A stretch of DNA of 64,000 nt from Leyella lascolaii (GTDB taxonomy: Bacteria; Bacteroidota; Bacteroidia; Bacteroidales; Bacteroidaceae): contig NZ_LT556038.1 in the NCBI RefSeq assembly GCF_900079775.1, forward strand, positions 225,855 to 289,854, read 5' to 3'. Under the pieces are notes generated by a model. The model did not search any database and was not told where the DNA came from. It was given only the letters and a program-made list of their open reading frames with translations. Shown here in pieces: positions 35,124-44,888 of the stretch. Position 1 is the stretch's first letter. Each line of letters opens with the position of its first letter. The translations under genes and the position numbers were made by a program.

Positions 35124-36284
35124 TCACCCTCTGCGACATCGCCTGTCTGACGTGAGCAGACGGTACATCTCCGCCGCCGCGTTCTGCGATGCGTCGTCGC
35201 TGCCGAGACGCCTTCTAACCTCGGCATAGCCGTCAAGCATACGCTGACGCCCCTCACCGCCGGGAAGGACGAGCGACAGCTCGCGCGCAATGTTACCGGT
35301 GCTGAACGTGTCGGCTACAAGTTCCGGCACGACATCCGCATCGGCTATGAGATTGACAAGCGATATGTATCTCACATGAATGAGCTTTCTGCGGAGCCAT
35401 GAAATGAGCTGCGGCAGCGGTGTCTTGTAGCACACGACCTGCGGAACGCCGAAAAGAGCCGTTTCAAGCGTTGCCGTTCCGCTCGTGACCACAGCCGCGT
35501 CGGCATTGGCAAGCAGGGCGTAGGTCTCGTCGCGAACACTGTACAGAGTCCCGCCCACCGCGAAAGTGTCATAATAGGAAGACGGTATGCCGGGCGAGCA
35601 TGCCAGCACCGGCTGGCAGTCAGGGAACTGCGCGAGAGCCTGAAGCATAGACGGCAGATTGTCCTTTATCTCCTGCCGGCGGCTTCCGGGCAGCAGAGCC
35701 ACAACCGGCTTTGAGCTGTCCAGTCTGACACGACGGCAGAAATCCGCCTTCGTCTCCTTGTATCCGTCGAGAAACGCGCCCACTTCTCCAGCCGTGGGAT
35801 TGCCCACATAATGTATGGGATAGCCGTGTTTGTCTTCGAAAAAAGGAATCTCGAACGGCAGAATCGAGAACAGTTCGTCCACATCACGCTTTATATCTTT
35901 TATCCGCCACTCCTTCCACGCCCATATCTTTGGCGATATGTAATAAAAGACAGGTATGTCCGTGGAAGCGTGCACATACCGCGCTATGCTGAGGTTGAAG
36001 CCCGGATAGTCCACAAGAATCACGACATCAGGGCTCCACTCCACTATGTCGCGCTTGCAGAGCGACATGTTGCGCATGATGACGTGCAGATGCGTGATTA
36101 CCGGAACAAAGCCCATGTATGCCAGCTCACTATAATGCTTCACGCGAGTTCCGCCTACCGCCGACATCAGATCGCCTCCGAAGAAGCGGAACTCGGCATG
36201 AGTGTCCTTCTCCCTCAGTGCTCTCATAAGTCGTGATGCGTGCAGGTCGCCGCTCGCCTCGCCCACTATAAGATAATATTTCAT
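35124..36284 (-). CDS. lpxB: Lipid-A-disaccharide synthase
   Basis: A GT19 glycosyltransferase of 386 residues joining UDP-2,3-diacylglucosamine and lipid X to form the lipid A disaccharide at the inner membrane. Motifs: the N-terminal YYLIVGEASGDLHASRLM, FRFFGGDLM, VILVDYPGFNLSIA, YYISPKIWAWKEWRIK, HYVGNPTAGEV and VALLPGSRRQEI. The C-terminal donor domain shows VVTSGTATLETALFGVPQVV. It lies 14 bp downstream of surE on the same strand, a surE-lpxB pairing seen often in Bacteroidales. Confidence 0.96.
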   Translation of the reverse strand: MKYYLIVGEASGDLHASRLMRALREKDTHAEFRFFGGDLMSAVGGTRVKHYSELAYMGFVPVITHLHVIMRNMSLCKRDIVEWSPDVVILVDYPGFNLSIARYVHASTDIPVFYYISPKIWAWKEWRIKDIKRDVDELFSILPFEIPFFEDKHGYPIHYVGNPTAGEVGAFLDGYKETKADFCRRVRLDSSKPVVALLPGSRRQEIKDNLPSMLQALAQFPDCQPVLACSPGIPSSYYDTFAVGGTLYSVRDETYALLANADAAVVTSGTATLETALFGVPQVVCYKTPLPQLISWLRRKLIHVRYISLVNLIADADVVPELVADTFSTGNIARELSLVLPGGEGRQRMLDGYAEVRRRLGSDDASQNAAAEMYRLLTSDRRCRRG

Positions 36285-36298
36285 CGCTGTCCGTATGT

Positions 36299-37069
36299 TC
36301 AGAAAGTCCAGTCCTTCATCTTCCCTATCATATCATATGCGGTGACATCTATCGTTGTAGGTGTTATTGCCACATATCCGTGAGTCAGAGCCCAGTTGTC
36401 CGTGTCCTCGGCTTCGGGCTCATCGTTGGTGTACTCGCCCGTCATCCAGAAATAGTCGTAGCCGTGCGGATGTGTCATGCGCACACATTCGTTGCCCCAT
36501 GTGCCTTTTGCCATGCGGCATACTCTCACTCCACGGAACTTGTCTACGAGCGGGAAGTTGACGTTCAGGCACACTCCTGTAGGCAGACCGTCACGCAACA
36601 CCCTCGCCGTGATGCTTCTCACAAGCGGGCGCAACGGCTCGAAATCGGCGTCATCCCGATGGTCGCACAGCGAGAAAGCCACCGACGGGATGTATTTCAT
36701 GCACCCTTCCGTAGCCACACCCATCGTACCGCTGTAATGCGTATTTACGCTTGCGTTGTCTCCATGGTTTATTCCTCCGATCACCATATCGGGCTTTCTG
36801 CCGTCGCATAAGCTGTCGAGGGCAAGTTTCACACAATCAACCGGAGTGCCGTTACACGACCACACGTCAACGCCTTCCCTGCGTCTGCGCAGCTTCAGAC
36901 GTAGCGGTGTGGTGGCAGAAAAAGCACACGAGAAACCCGAACGAGCCGACTCCGGAGCACACACAAGCAGATCTGCCATATCAGAAAGCATATCCATAAG
37001 ACAGTTTATGCCCCGTGCATGGTATCCGTCATCGTTTGAAATGAGTATCAAAGGTCTTTTTTCATTCAT
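36299..37069 (-). CDS. surE: 5'/3'-nucleotidase SurE
   Basis: A metal-dependent survival-protein phosphatase acting on nucleoside monophosphates. The start is the ATG ending at 37069 (MNEKRPLILISNDDGYHARG), giving 256 residues; the frame is open 7 codons upstream, but the family begins here. The metal site is ISNDDG, with VCAPESARSGFSCA and GGINHGDNASVNTHYSGTMG completing the active site. It is the first gene of a surE-lpxB pair, diverging from parA. Confidence 0.95.
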   Translation of the reverse strand: MNEKRPLILISNDDGYHARGINCLMDMLSDMADLLVCAPESARSGFSCAFSATTPLRLKLRRRREGVDVWSCNGTPVDCVKLALDSLCDGRKPDMVIGGINHGDNASVNTHYSGTMGVATEGCMKYIPSVAFSLCDHRDDADFEPLRPLVRSITARVLRDGLPTGVCLNVNFPLVDKFRGVRVCRMAKGTWGNECVRMTHPHGYDYFWMTGEYTNDEPEAEDTDNWALTHGYVAITPTTIDVTAYDMIGKMKDWTF

Positions 37070-37091
37070 AAATTTACATTTAATTTGCATG

Positions 37092-37099
37092 CAAAAATA
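37092..37099 (-). promoter_or_regulatory. -7 box of surE
   Basis: TATTTTTG on the minus strand, 23 bp before the surE ATG. The -33 is not well defined. Confidence 0.5.
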
Positions 37100-37140
37100 C
37101 GAAAAAAGGTTTAAAATATAGGTTTCTCACATAAAATATG

Positions 37141-37148
37141 TATCTTTG
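37141..37148 (+). promoter_or_regulatory. -7 box of parA
   Basis: TATCTTTG at 37141-37148 with a TTTC-type -33 upstream. The leader to parA is about 90 nt. It diverges from the surE box 42 bp away. Confidence 0.6.
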
Positions 37149-37240
37149 CCAATAGTTTTAACCGGATGCATCACCACGTCATGAAGCAACATTCTGCTAC
37201 GTGCAAGGCATTCGTGCGACTAACTAAGCATAGGACAGAG

Positions 37241-38005
37241 ATGGGAAAAATTATTGCATTAGCTAATCAGAAAGGCGGTGTAGGCAAAACGACGACAACC
37301 ATAAACCTGGCTGCATCGCTTGCTACGCTGGAGAAGTCAGTACTCGTTGTTGACGCCGATCCGCAAGCAAACGCATCGAGCGGACTCGGTGTCGACCTCA
37401 AGGAAGTGGACTGCTCGCTCTATGAATGTATAATAGACCACGCTGACGTGCGCGACGCCATCTACACAACGGACATAAACGGTCTCGACATAATACCGAG
37501 CCACATCGACCTTGTGGGCGCAGAGATAGAAATGCTCAACCTCAACGACAGAGAGAAAATGATTAAACGGCTGCTCGACTCCATCCGCGACGAATACGAC
37601 TACATCCTTATCGACTGCAGCCCGTCGCTCGGACTCATCACGGTAAACGCGCTCACGGCAGCCGACTCGGTGATTATCCCCGTGCAGTGCGAGTACTTCG
37701 CGCTCGAAGGCATCAGCAAACTGCTTAACACCATAAAGATAATAAAGAGCAAACTGAACCAGAAACTGGAAATAGAAGGATTTCTGCTGACAATGTATGA
37801 CAGCCGTCTCAGACTCGCAAACCAGATTTATGACGAGGTGAAACGCCATTTCCAGGAACTTGTTTTCAAAACAGTCATACAGCGGAACGTCAAGTTGAGC
37901 GAAAGCCCGAGCCACGGACTGCCGGTAATTCTGTATGACGCTGACTCGACAGGAAGCAAGAACCATCTTGCGCTTGCAAAGGAAATAATAAACAAGAACA
38001 GATAA
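37241..38005 (+). CDS. parA: Chromosome-partitioning ATPase ParA (Soj)
   Basis: A P-loop ATPase of 254 residues that drives origin segregation with ParB. The start at 37241 (MGKIIALANQKGGVGKTTTT) is the family start; the frame extends 25 codons upstream but those codons lie in the leader. The deviant Walker A KGGVGKTTT (11-19) is intact, with VVDADPQANASSGLG, ILIDCSPSLGLITVNAL and PVQCEYFALEGISKL. There is no N-terminal helix-turn-helix extension, as expected for a chromosomal Soj. parB follows 139 bp downstream. I saw no clear parS site in the window. Confidence 0.95.
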   Translation: MGKIIALANQKGGVGKTTTTINLAASLATLEKSVLVVDADPQANASSGLGVDLKEVDCSLYECIIDHADVRDAIYTTDINGLDIIPSHIDLVGAEIEMLNLNDREKMIKRLLDSIRDEYDYILIDCSPSLGLITVNALTAADSVIIPVQCEYFALEGISKLLNTIKIIKSKLNQKLEIEGFLLTMYDSRLRLANQIYDEVKRHFQELVFKTVIQRNVKLSESPSHGLPVILYDADSTGSKNHLALAKEIINKNR

Positions 38006-38144
38006 AGAGTCAGGCAGACAAGAGTTTTTTTTCATAGAGAAGGCACACGGTGAATGCATAAGACGTATCATGACAAGACATGCATGCTGCCGTGACGTCC
38101 TTCCGCAACAGCACAACAGACAACCCACATAATAAGAACGCCCC

Positions 38145-39071
38145 ATGGCAGTACACAAGAAATTCAGCAAAAACGTTCTCGGACGAGGACTCGACGATAT
38201 AGAAAGAGGAAAAGGACTCGATGCGCTCATCGACACAAACGGCGTGCGCACGCAAGGCACATCTACCATCAACGAGATTCCGTTAGACCAGATTGAGCCG
38301 AATCCGAACCAGCCGCGAAGGGAATTTGACAGCGAGGCACTGCAGGAACTTGCCAACAGCATACGCGAGATAGGCATCATACAGCCCATCACACTGAGGC
38401 AGACAGACGAGCACCGTTTCCAGATCATCGCTGGAGAAAGGCGGTGGCGCGCGTCACAACTGGCAGGTCTGGAGGCGATACCGGCATACATCCGCACCAT
38501 AAAGGATGAGAACGTGATGGAGATGGCGCTTGTGGAGAACATCCAGCGAGAAGACCTCAACGCCATAGAGATAGCTCTTGCATACGAGCATCTGCTTGAA
38601 GCGGACGGCATGACACAGGAGAAAGTGTCTGAACGTGTGGGAAAGAGCCGCACGGCAATAACCAACTATCTGCGCCTCCTCCGCCTGCCGGCACAGGTGC
38701 AGATGGCTCTTCAGAAAAAGGAAATAGACATGGGGCATGCCAGGGCACTGCTTGCCGTGGACAGTCCGTCGCTCCAGATAAAGCTGTTCAACGAGGTTCA
38801 GAAACACGGATACTCCGTAAGAAAGGTGGAGGAACTGGCACAACAGCTGAAGAACGGTGAGGACATAGAGAGCGGAAAGAAGAAAATAGCGGCAAAGGCA
38901 AAGCTCCCAGAGGAGTTCAACATGCTTAGAAGCCGACTCTCCGACTTCCTTCACACAAAGGTTCAGATGAGTTGTTCGCCCAAAGGCAAAGGCAAGATAA
39001 CCATTCCTTTCGCCAATGAGGAGGAACTGGAACGCATCATGAACATATTCGATAAAATGAAAGAGCAATAG
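38145..39071 (+). CDS. parB: Chromosome-partitioning protein ParB (Spo0J)
   Basis: A centromere-binding CTP-switch protein of 308 residues. Order: N-terminal LGRGLDDIERGKGLDALI; ParB/Srx domain with IPLDQIEPNPNQPRREFD, IREIGIIQPITLR and AGERRWRASQLAG (CTP-binding motif); helix-turn-helix region ENIQREDLNAIEIALAYEHL and VGKSRTAITNYLRLLRLP; and a C-terminal dimer domain (FNMLRSRLSDFLHTKVQM). It is followed after 2 bp by a GTG-started DUF5683 gene, a tight operon with parA. Confidence 0.95.
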   Translation: MAVHKKFSKNVLGRGLDDIERGKGLDALIDTNGVRTQGTSTINEIPLDQIEPNPNQPRREFDSEALQELANSIREIGIIQPITLRQTDEHRFQIIAGERRWRASQLAGLEAIPAYIRTIKDENVMEMALVENIQREDLNAIEIALAYEHLLEADGMTQEKVSERVGKSRTAITNYLRLLRLPAQVQMALQKKEIDMGHARALLAVDSPSLQIKLFNEVQKHGYSVRKVEELAQQLKNGEDIESGKKKIAAKAKLPEEFNMLRSRLSDFLHTKVQMSCSPKGKGKITIPFANEEELERIMNIFDKMKEQ

Positions 39072-39073
39072 AA

Positions 39074-39820
39074 GTGAGATTTCATTTATCCGACATATTG
39101 CGGGTATGCGTCATCGCATGCATGCCTGTCGCCGTACAAGCCACGGCATGCAGGACGGACACTGTCACCGCCGCAACGTCCGCCACATGGCAGGAGACAA
39201 GCCGGAACGACAGCGTCATAAGCGCAGAAAGCATACTCTCGCACGAGGACAGTCTGAGACTCGTGGCGTCAACCGACTCGGTGGCGAAGAAAGCCAGGCG
39301 CGACTGGGCAACATGGCGTCCCAATCCCAAGCGCGCGCTGTGGCTGGCTCTGGTTCTGCCGGGGGCAGGACAGATATACAACCGCAAGTATTGGAAGATA
39401 CCGATTGTATACGGCGGGTTCGTAGGATGCATATACGCGATGCAGTGGAACAACCAGATGTACCGCGACTACTCGCAGGCTTATCTTGACATTATGGACG
39501 ATGACCCGAACACGCAGAGCTACAACCAGTTCCTGCATCTGGGCAACAAGATAGACGATACGAACATCGAACGCTACAAAAAGCTGTTCAAAAGCCGTAA
39601 AGACCGCTACCGCCGATGGCGCGACATGAGCTTTTTCGTGCTCGTGGGCGTATACGCCCTTTCTGTCATCGACGCCTATGTGGACGCCTCCCTGTCAGAA
39701 TTCGACATATCAAAGAATCTCAGTCTGAGCGTCGAACCGACCATTATGAACAACTACAACGATAACAGGATATCGCTGAAATCAAATTCCATAGGAGTGA
39801 GCTGTAGTCTGAACTTCTGA
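39074..39820 (+). CDS. DUF5683 membrane-associated protein
   Basis: A 248-residue protein starting with GTG 2 bp after parB. The N-terminus (RFHLSDILRVCVIACMPVAV, QATA) is signal-like. The domain core RDWATWRPNPKRALWLALVL, PGAGQIYNRKYWKIPIVYGG and FVGCIYAMQWNNQMYRDY marks DUF5683, a Bacteroidota family found beside parAB and lytic transglycosylases. Its role is unknown; the gene order suggests a link between chromosome segregation and cell-wall work. A second hydrophobic stretch (MSFFVLVGVYALSVIDAYV) is near the C-terminus. Confidence 0.85.
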   Translation: MRFHLSDILRVCVIACMPVAVQATACRTDTVTAATSATWQETSRNDSVISAESILSHEDSLRLVASTDSVAKKARRDWATWRPNPKRALWLALVLPGAGQIYNRKYWKIPIVYGGFVGCIYAMQWNNQMYRDYSQAYLDIMDDDPNTQSYNQFLHLGNKIDDTNIERYKKLFKSRKDRYRRWRDMSFFVLVGVYALSVIDAYVDASLSEFDISKNLSLSVEPTIMNNYNDNRISLKSNSIGVSCSLNF

Positions 39821-39885
39821 CAGACAGTCATTCCACTGTTACGAAATCATCACATAACCATTCAGAAAAATTAAGACAGACATTG

Positions 39886-41187
39886 ATGAAAAGAATAAAC
39901 TTATTGATAGCCGCAATCGTTATAGGATACTGCAATCCTGCCAACGCGCAATCAGTGAATGACGATACGGAGATAACCGTAACTAACGAAAAAGGAGAAA
40001 AAGAAACCATCGAGCTGCCGGGAGGCATGACATGCGAATTCGACAGCCTACTGAGCGAATATCACATCAAGACCTATCTGAAGCCGGACACCACATGCAA
40101 CATGCCCGACATTAATCCCGTATACGACAAGGAAGTATATAAGGAGAGACTGAGCAAGATGCCCACAATCATAGAAATGCCTTACAACGACGCCGTGCAG
40201 CAGATGATAGACCGCTACAGCATCAAGTTGCGCCATTCGGTAAGCATGATGCTGGGAATACAGAATTTCTATATGCCCATATTCGAGGAGGCACTCGAGG
40301 CTTACGGACTGCCGCTCGAACTGAAATATCTGCCTGTGGTGGAGTCGGCGCTCAATCCCAACGCCGTGTCGCGCGTGGGCGCAACAGGTTTGTGGCAGTT
40401 CATGATTACAACCGGAAAACGTTACGGTCTGCAGATAAACTCACTCGTTGACGAAAGGCGCGACCCCATAAAATCGTCCTACGCAGCGGCACACTACCTG
40501 AAGGACCTGTACAAGATATTCGGCGACTGGAACCTCGTGATAGCCGCATACAACTGCGGTCCGGACAACATAACGAAGGCAATGCACCGCTCGAAAGGCG
40601 AGACCGACTACTGGCAGATTTATCCTTACCTGCCGAAAGAGACAAGAGGATATGTCCCGGCGTTCATCGCGGCAAACTATATCATGACTTACTACTGCGA
40701 CCACAACATTTGTCCGATGCGCGCGGACCTGCCCGTGAAGACCGACACGGTGGTGGTGAACCGCGACGTGCACTTCGAACAGATTGCAAGCGTGCTCAAC
40801 ATGGACGTCAGCCAGATAAAGGAGCTCAACCCGCAATACCGCCGCGACATTGTCAACGGCAACAGTCAGGCATCGGCGATAAGGCTCCCTGCCACACTCG
40901 TAAGCAGTTTCATAGACAACGAGGAACGCATCTACGCACACAATGCTGAGCAACTGCTGAGCAAGCGTACGGAGGTAGAGATAAACAAGACCGCACCCGT
41001 AGCCGCGACAAGAAGGAAGAGCACAAGACGCAGACGAACCACAAGAGCGAAGAGCGTAACCATAAGAAAGGGCGACACTTTGTCTGAGATAGCCGAGCGC
41101 AACAATACTACTGTAAGCAAACTTAAACGACTCAACAACATAAAAGGAACAAACATACGCGCCGGAAAGAAAATCAGAGTGAGATAA
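39886..41187 (+). CDS. mltD: Lytic transglycosylase with LysM (MltD-like)
   Basis: A periplasmic or envelope muramidase-type enzyme that cleaves peptidoglycan with 1,6-anhydro product. The ATG at 39886 gives signal peptide MKRINLLIAAIVIGYCNPAN (AQ) and 433 residues; a TTG one codon upstream is less likely. The SLT domain has LKYLPVVESALNPNAVSRVG (catalytic Glu about 153), ATGLWQFMITTGKRYGL and AAYNCGPDNI. A degenerate LysM (HFEQIASVLNMDVSQIKELN) and a clear C-terminal LysM (VTIRKGDTLSEIAERNNTTV) follow, separated by a basic RRKSTRRRRTTRAKS linker. It sits between DUF5683 and rsh. Confidence 0.93.
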   Translation: MKRINLLIAAIVIGYCNPANAQSVNDDTEITVTNEKGEKETIELPGGMTCEFDSLLSEYHIKTYLKPDTTCNMPDINPVYDKEVYKERLSKMPTIIEMPYNDAVQQMIDRYSIKLRHSVSMMLGIQNFYMPIFEEALEAYGLPLELKYLPVVESALNPNAVSRVGATGLWQFMITTGKRYGLQINSLVDERRDPIKSSYAAAHYLKDLYKIFGDWNLVIAAYNCGPDNITKAMHRSKGETDYWQIYPYLPKETRGYVPAFIAANYIMTYYCDHNICPMRADLPVKTDTVVVNRDVHFEQIASVLNMDVSQIKELNPQYRRDIVNGNSQASAIRLPATLVSSFIDNEERIYAHNAEQLLSKRTEVEINKTAPVAATRRKSTRRRRTTRAKSVTIRKGDTLSEIAERNNTTVSKLKRLNNIKGTNIRAGKKIRVR

Positions 41188-41223
41188 ACCACACACAGGC
41201 ATTCACCTTAAAACAACATAGTT

Positions 41224-43482
41224 ATGGACGACCTGAATCTTAAAGACAAACAGAAAGAAGCCTCCGAGGCTAAGATGATAGACGATGCGTTCCAGCATCT
41301 GCTCGACACCTATCTGTCAACACGTCACCGCAAGAAGGTTGACATAATAACAAAGGCGTTCAACTTCGCCCGACAGGCACACAAGGGCGTGCGCCGCCTG
41401 TCGGGCGAACCGTACATACTCCACCCCATCTCCGTGGCGCAGATAGCATGCGAGGAGATGGGGCTCGGCTCTACAAGCATCTGCTCGGCACTCCTGCACG
41501 ACGTTGTAGAGGACACTGACTACACGGTTGAGGACATCGAGAACATTTTCGGAAGCAAGATCGCACAGATTGTCGACGGACTGACAAAGATTTCCGGCGG
41601 CATATTCGGTGAACAGGCGTCGGCTCAGGCAGAGAACTTCAAGAAGCTGCTGCTCACGATGAGCAACGACATAAGGGTCATCCTGATAAAAATATGCGAC
41701 CGCCTTCACAACATGAGGACGCTTGAGAGCCAGCCGGCAAACAAGCAGTACAAGATTGCCGGAGAGACTCTCTACATCTACGCGCCGCTTGCCAACAGGC
41801 TCGGACTGAACAAGATAAAGACCGAACTCGAGGACTTGAGCTTCAAATACGAGCATCCCGAGGAATACGCCTCTATTGAAGAGAAGCTCGCATCGACACA
41901 AGCCTCACGCGACACACTGTTCAAACAGTTCACCACTCCTATACGTGAGGCTCTCGACAAGATGGGCATCAACTACCAGATAAAGGCAAGGGTGAAGAGC
42001 CCTTACTCCATATGGAACAAGATGCAGAACAAACACGTCACGTTTGAGGAGATATACGACATTCTTGCCGTACGCATAATATACACCCCGAAGACACGCG
42101 CCGAGGAGATAAACGAATGCTTCAGGATATATGTCGCGATAAGTCAGATATACAAGTCGCACCCCGACCGCCTGCGCGACTGGGTGAACCATCCCAAGGC
42201 AAACGGCTATCAGGCGCTGCACGTCACGCTGATGTCAAAGCAGGGACAATGGATTGAGGTGCAGATAAGGAGCGACAAGATGGACGAGGTTGCCGAACAG
42301 GGGTTCGCCGCACACTGGAAATACAAGGAGGGCGACATCAATGTGGACGACGACAACGAACTGAACAACTGGCTGAGCACCATAAAGGAGATACTCGACG
42401 ACCCGCAGCCGGACGCCATGGACTTCCTCGACACCATCAAACTGAACCTCTTCGCAAGCGAGATATTCGTGTTCACGCCCAAAGGGGAGATAAAGACCAT
42501 GCCTGCCGGATGCACCGTGCTCGACTTCGCTTTCCTCATACACACATTCCTCGGCACACACTGCATAGGGGCGAAAGTGAACCACAAGCTCGTCCCCCTG
42601 AGCCATAAGCTGCAGAGCGGAGACCAGGTAGAGATCCTCACATCCAAGTCGCAGCACGTCCAGCCGTCGTGGATCAACTTCGTGTCTACGGCAAAGGCGC
42701 GCGGCAAGATACAGGTGACACTGCGCCGCATCAACAGAGAGAAGCAGAAAGAGGGCGAGCAGATACTCACAGAATGGCTTAAAACCAACGACAGGGAGAT
42801 GGATATGGCGGTGGTCAGCAAGCTATGCGCGCTCCACGGCATTGAGAAGCCTGACGACCTGTTCCTCAACATCGGAAAGAAGACAATAACGCTCGGAAAC
42901 AAGGAACTGGACGCGCTCAACGACAAGAAAAAGGAAAACGCCAAGACATGGCGTAAGTTCGTGCCTTTCCTCGGCAACTCAAACAAGGACATAAAGAAGA
43001 AGGCTCTGCTCATCGTAGAGAAAGGATTCAACAAGAAAAAGCCGGTCATCATCTCTGAAGAGACCATCGACAACTTCATATATCCGGGATGCTGCCACCC
43101 CATACCGGGCGACGACATACTGGGATATATCGACAACCAGAACCGCATAGAGATACACAAACGCGACTGCAAGGTTGCCGACAAGCTGAAGACAAGCTTC
43201 GGAAACAAGATACTCGACGCGAAATGGGACATGCACAAGCAGATGTTCTTCGACGCGACAATAGAGATAAGGGGCATCGATCGCAAAGGTATGCTGCACG
43301 ATGTGGCTGATGTCATATCAGACAAAATGGACATCAACATCCACAAAGTCACAATATCGAGCGACGACGGCATATTCGACGGACTCATAGAACTGCGCGT
43401 ACACGACCGCAGTGAGGTGAAAGAGATAATGAAGAGTCTAAAGAAAATAAACGGATTGCAGGAGGTTTTGCAGACACAATAA
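41224..43482 (+). CDS. Bifunctional (p)ppGpp synthetase/hydrolase (RelA/SpoT family)
   Basis: A long RSH protein of 752 residues controlling the stringent response. The HD hydrolase domain is at about 45-150 (GEPYILHPISVAQIACEEMG, LLHDVVEDTDYT; the HD pair is intact). The synthetase domain is at about 240-350 (KSPYSIWNKMQNKH, YDILAVRIIY, NGYQALHVTL, QIRSDKMDEVAEQGFAAHW). The TGS domain has FVFTPKGEIKTMPAGCTVLD, and a CPC-type zinc/conserved-Cys segment (YPGCCHPIPGDD) and a C-terminal ACT domain follow. Both active sites look intact, so it is SpoT-like. It ends the parA-parB-DUF5683-mltD-rsh run. Confidence 0.95.
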   Translation: MDDLNLKDKQKEASEAKMIDDAFQHLLDTYLSTRHRKKVDIITKAFNFARQAHKGVRRLSGEPYILHPISVAQIACEEMGLGSTSICSALLHDVVEDTDYTVEDIENIFGSKIAQIVDGLTKISGGIFGEQASAQAENFKKLLLTMSNDIRVILIKICDRLHNMRTLESQPANKQYKIAGETLYIYAPLANRLGLNKIKTELEDLSFKYEHPEEYASIEEKLASTQASRDTLFKQFTTPIREALDKMGINYQIKARVKSPYSIWNKMQNKHVTFEEIYDILAVRIIYTPKTRAEEINECFRIYVAISQIYKSHPDRLRDWVNHPKANGYQALHVTLMSKQGQWIEVQIRSDKMDEVAEQGFAAHWKYKEGDINVDDDNELNNWLSTIKEILDDPQPDAMDFLDTIKLNLFASEIFVFTPKGEIKTMPAGCTVLDFAFLIHTFLGTHCIGAKVNHKLVPLSHKLQSGDQVEILTSKSQHVQPSWINFVSTAKARGKIQVTLRRINREKQKEGEQILTEWLKTNDREMDMAVVSKLCALHGIEKPDDLFLNIGKKTITLGNKELDALNDKKKENAKTWRKFVPFLGNSNKDIKKKALLIVEKGFNKKKPVIISEETIDNFIYPGCCHPIPGDDILGYIDNQNRIEIHKRDCKVADKLKTSFGNKILDAKWDMHKQMFFDATIEIRGIDRKGMLHDVADVISDKMDINIHKVTISSDDGIFDGLIELRVHDRSEVKEIMKSLKKINGLQEVLQTQ

Positions 43483-43538
43483 AGTCTGCGGAATGCTCCC
43501 GCAATTCCTACAAGACATCACATCTGCCGCGCCAGCCA

Positions 43539-44095
43539 GTAGAGACGCAAAATCTTGCGTCTCACGAGCAGATACAGCATATTTTCACCGGCACACATCC
43601 GCACCGCCATATAGCGCAAAATTCCCTCGGGAGACGCAAGATTTTGCGTCTCTACTTTATTTGTACACACTTTCATTGGCAAACATCCACACAGCCATAT
43701 AGCGCAAAGCTAACTCGGGAGACGCAAGATTTTGCGTCTCTACTTTATTTGCACGCACTTTCATCGGCAAACATACGCACTGCCATATCGCGCAAAGCTA
43801 ACTCGTGAGACGCAATATTTTGCGTCTCTACTTTATTTGCACACACTTTCATCGGCAAACATACGCACCGCCATATAGCGCAAAGTTCCCTCGGGAGACG
43901 CAAAATTTTGCGTCTCTACTTTATTTGTACATACTTTCATCGGCAAACATACGCGCTGCCATATAGCGCAAAGCTAACTCGGGAGACGCAAGATTTTGCG
44001 TCTCTACTTTATTTGTACACACTTTCATCAGCACACATACGCGCCGTCATATCGTGCAAAGCTAACTTGTGAGACGCAAAATCTTGCGTCTCTAC
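43539..44095. repeat. Palindrome array 6 (seven copies, head-to-tail)
   Basis: Palindromes start at 43539 (forward), then 43629, 43717, 43805, 43893, 43981 and 44069, all reverse with steps of exactly 88 bp. The 61-bp spacers of the last six are nearly identical (TTTATTTG, CACTTTCAT, GGCAAACATACGC, ATATAGCGCAAAGCTAACTC). Unlike the other arrays it is a homogeneous direct tandem repeat. Confidence 0.95.
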
Positions 44096-44243
44096 TTTTA
44101 CAATACACCTAAATAAACAAAACGAGGCGGCAATGAATAAACCCGCTTTAAAGCACACATAAAAACCGTATTGCACGCAATCTTACTGATGTCCGAATCG
44201 CGACCTCGGCTGACCGTATATTTATACATTCCCCACCGCCGCA

Positions 44244-44661
44244 TGCATATTTATACACCACCAACTCCACGATACCCGTGTATTTGCCAGCCAAACGCCA
44301 TCCGGGCGCAAATAAGCGATTCTCAGGCACTTCAGCCAAACCGTTGAGCGTCAGTCATTTGGCACGACAGACACCGCAGGACACACTTTATTGCCATGCG
44401 AAAGAGCCTCTTCCGTCACGCAGGAAAGGCTCTTCCATATGGCGGAACGGTCTTTCCCACCCCACCGTAAAGCCTTTCCGGGAACGCAAAACAGGCTTTT
44501 TCACACATCCTGACAGTCTGTGCTCACTCTCCACAGACATCATACGCATGCGGAAAAGGCTTTTCCGCACCGACGGACACATGGCGAACCGCCCCACCGC
44601 ATTCTCTTTCACGATTTTGTTTTGTCAAAATAAAGTCAAGTCACAACTGCATATTTATGCA
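44244..44661 (-). repeat. Dispersed structured element, copy D
   Basis: The ends are TGCATATTTATACA (44244) and TGCATATTTATGCA (44648-44661, which on the minus strand reads TGCATAAATATGCA). Minus-strand box TTATTTTGACAAAACAAAATC. The core 44395-44570 is eight 22-bp units, including GAAAGAGCCTCTTCC, GGAAAGGCTCTTCC and GCGGAAAAGGCTTTTCCGC. The GTGTATTTGCC/GGGCGCAAATAAGC inverted pair marks the other end. Confidence 0.8.
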
Positions 44662-44836
44662 ACTGACAGACCGTCTCAAGCGTCTTACATACTCACGTCA
44701 TCCTCACGCAAAGCGCAGCCCCAACATGCGTGAACCTGCATAACGGCATGGCTATCCTCACGAATCACTCCGCCGGACAGCATCCGGCGCGACGCCACTC
44801 TGTCCGCAGCGCCCTCCTCCACAGCCTCACATAAAC
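44662..44836. other. Non-coding stretch between element D and the OmpA terminator
   Basis: About 175 bp with no gene, repeat-family member or promoter that I can support. Confidence 0.4.
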
Positions 44837-44865
44837 AAAAAACCCCGATGCCTGAGGCACCGGGG
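44837..44865 (-). terminator. Terminator of the OmpA-family gene
   Basis: On the minus strand CCCCGGTGCC pairs with GGCATCGGGG around TCA, followed by six T (44842-44837). Confidence 0.92.
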
Positions 44866-44888
44866 AATGATGTTACACACATTAACGA

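Noticed and set aside
37166..37240. Longer ParA with a 25-residue N-terminal extension
   Set aside because: The extension is translated leader sequence; MGKIIALANQKGG is the normal Soj start.
37070..37240. A parS site near parAB
   Set aside because: I looked for a TGTTCCACGTGGAACA-like palindrome in the leaders around parAB and did not find a convincing match.
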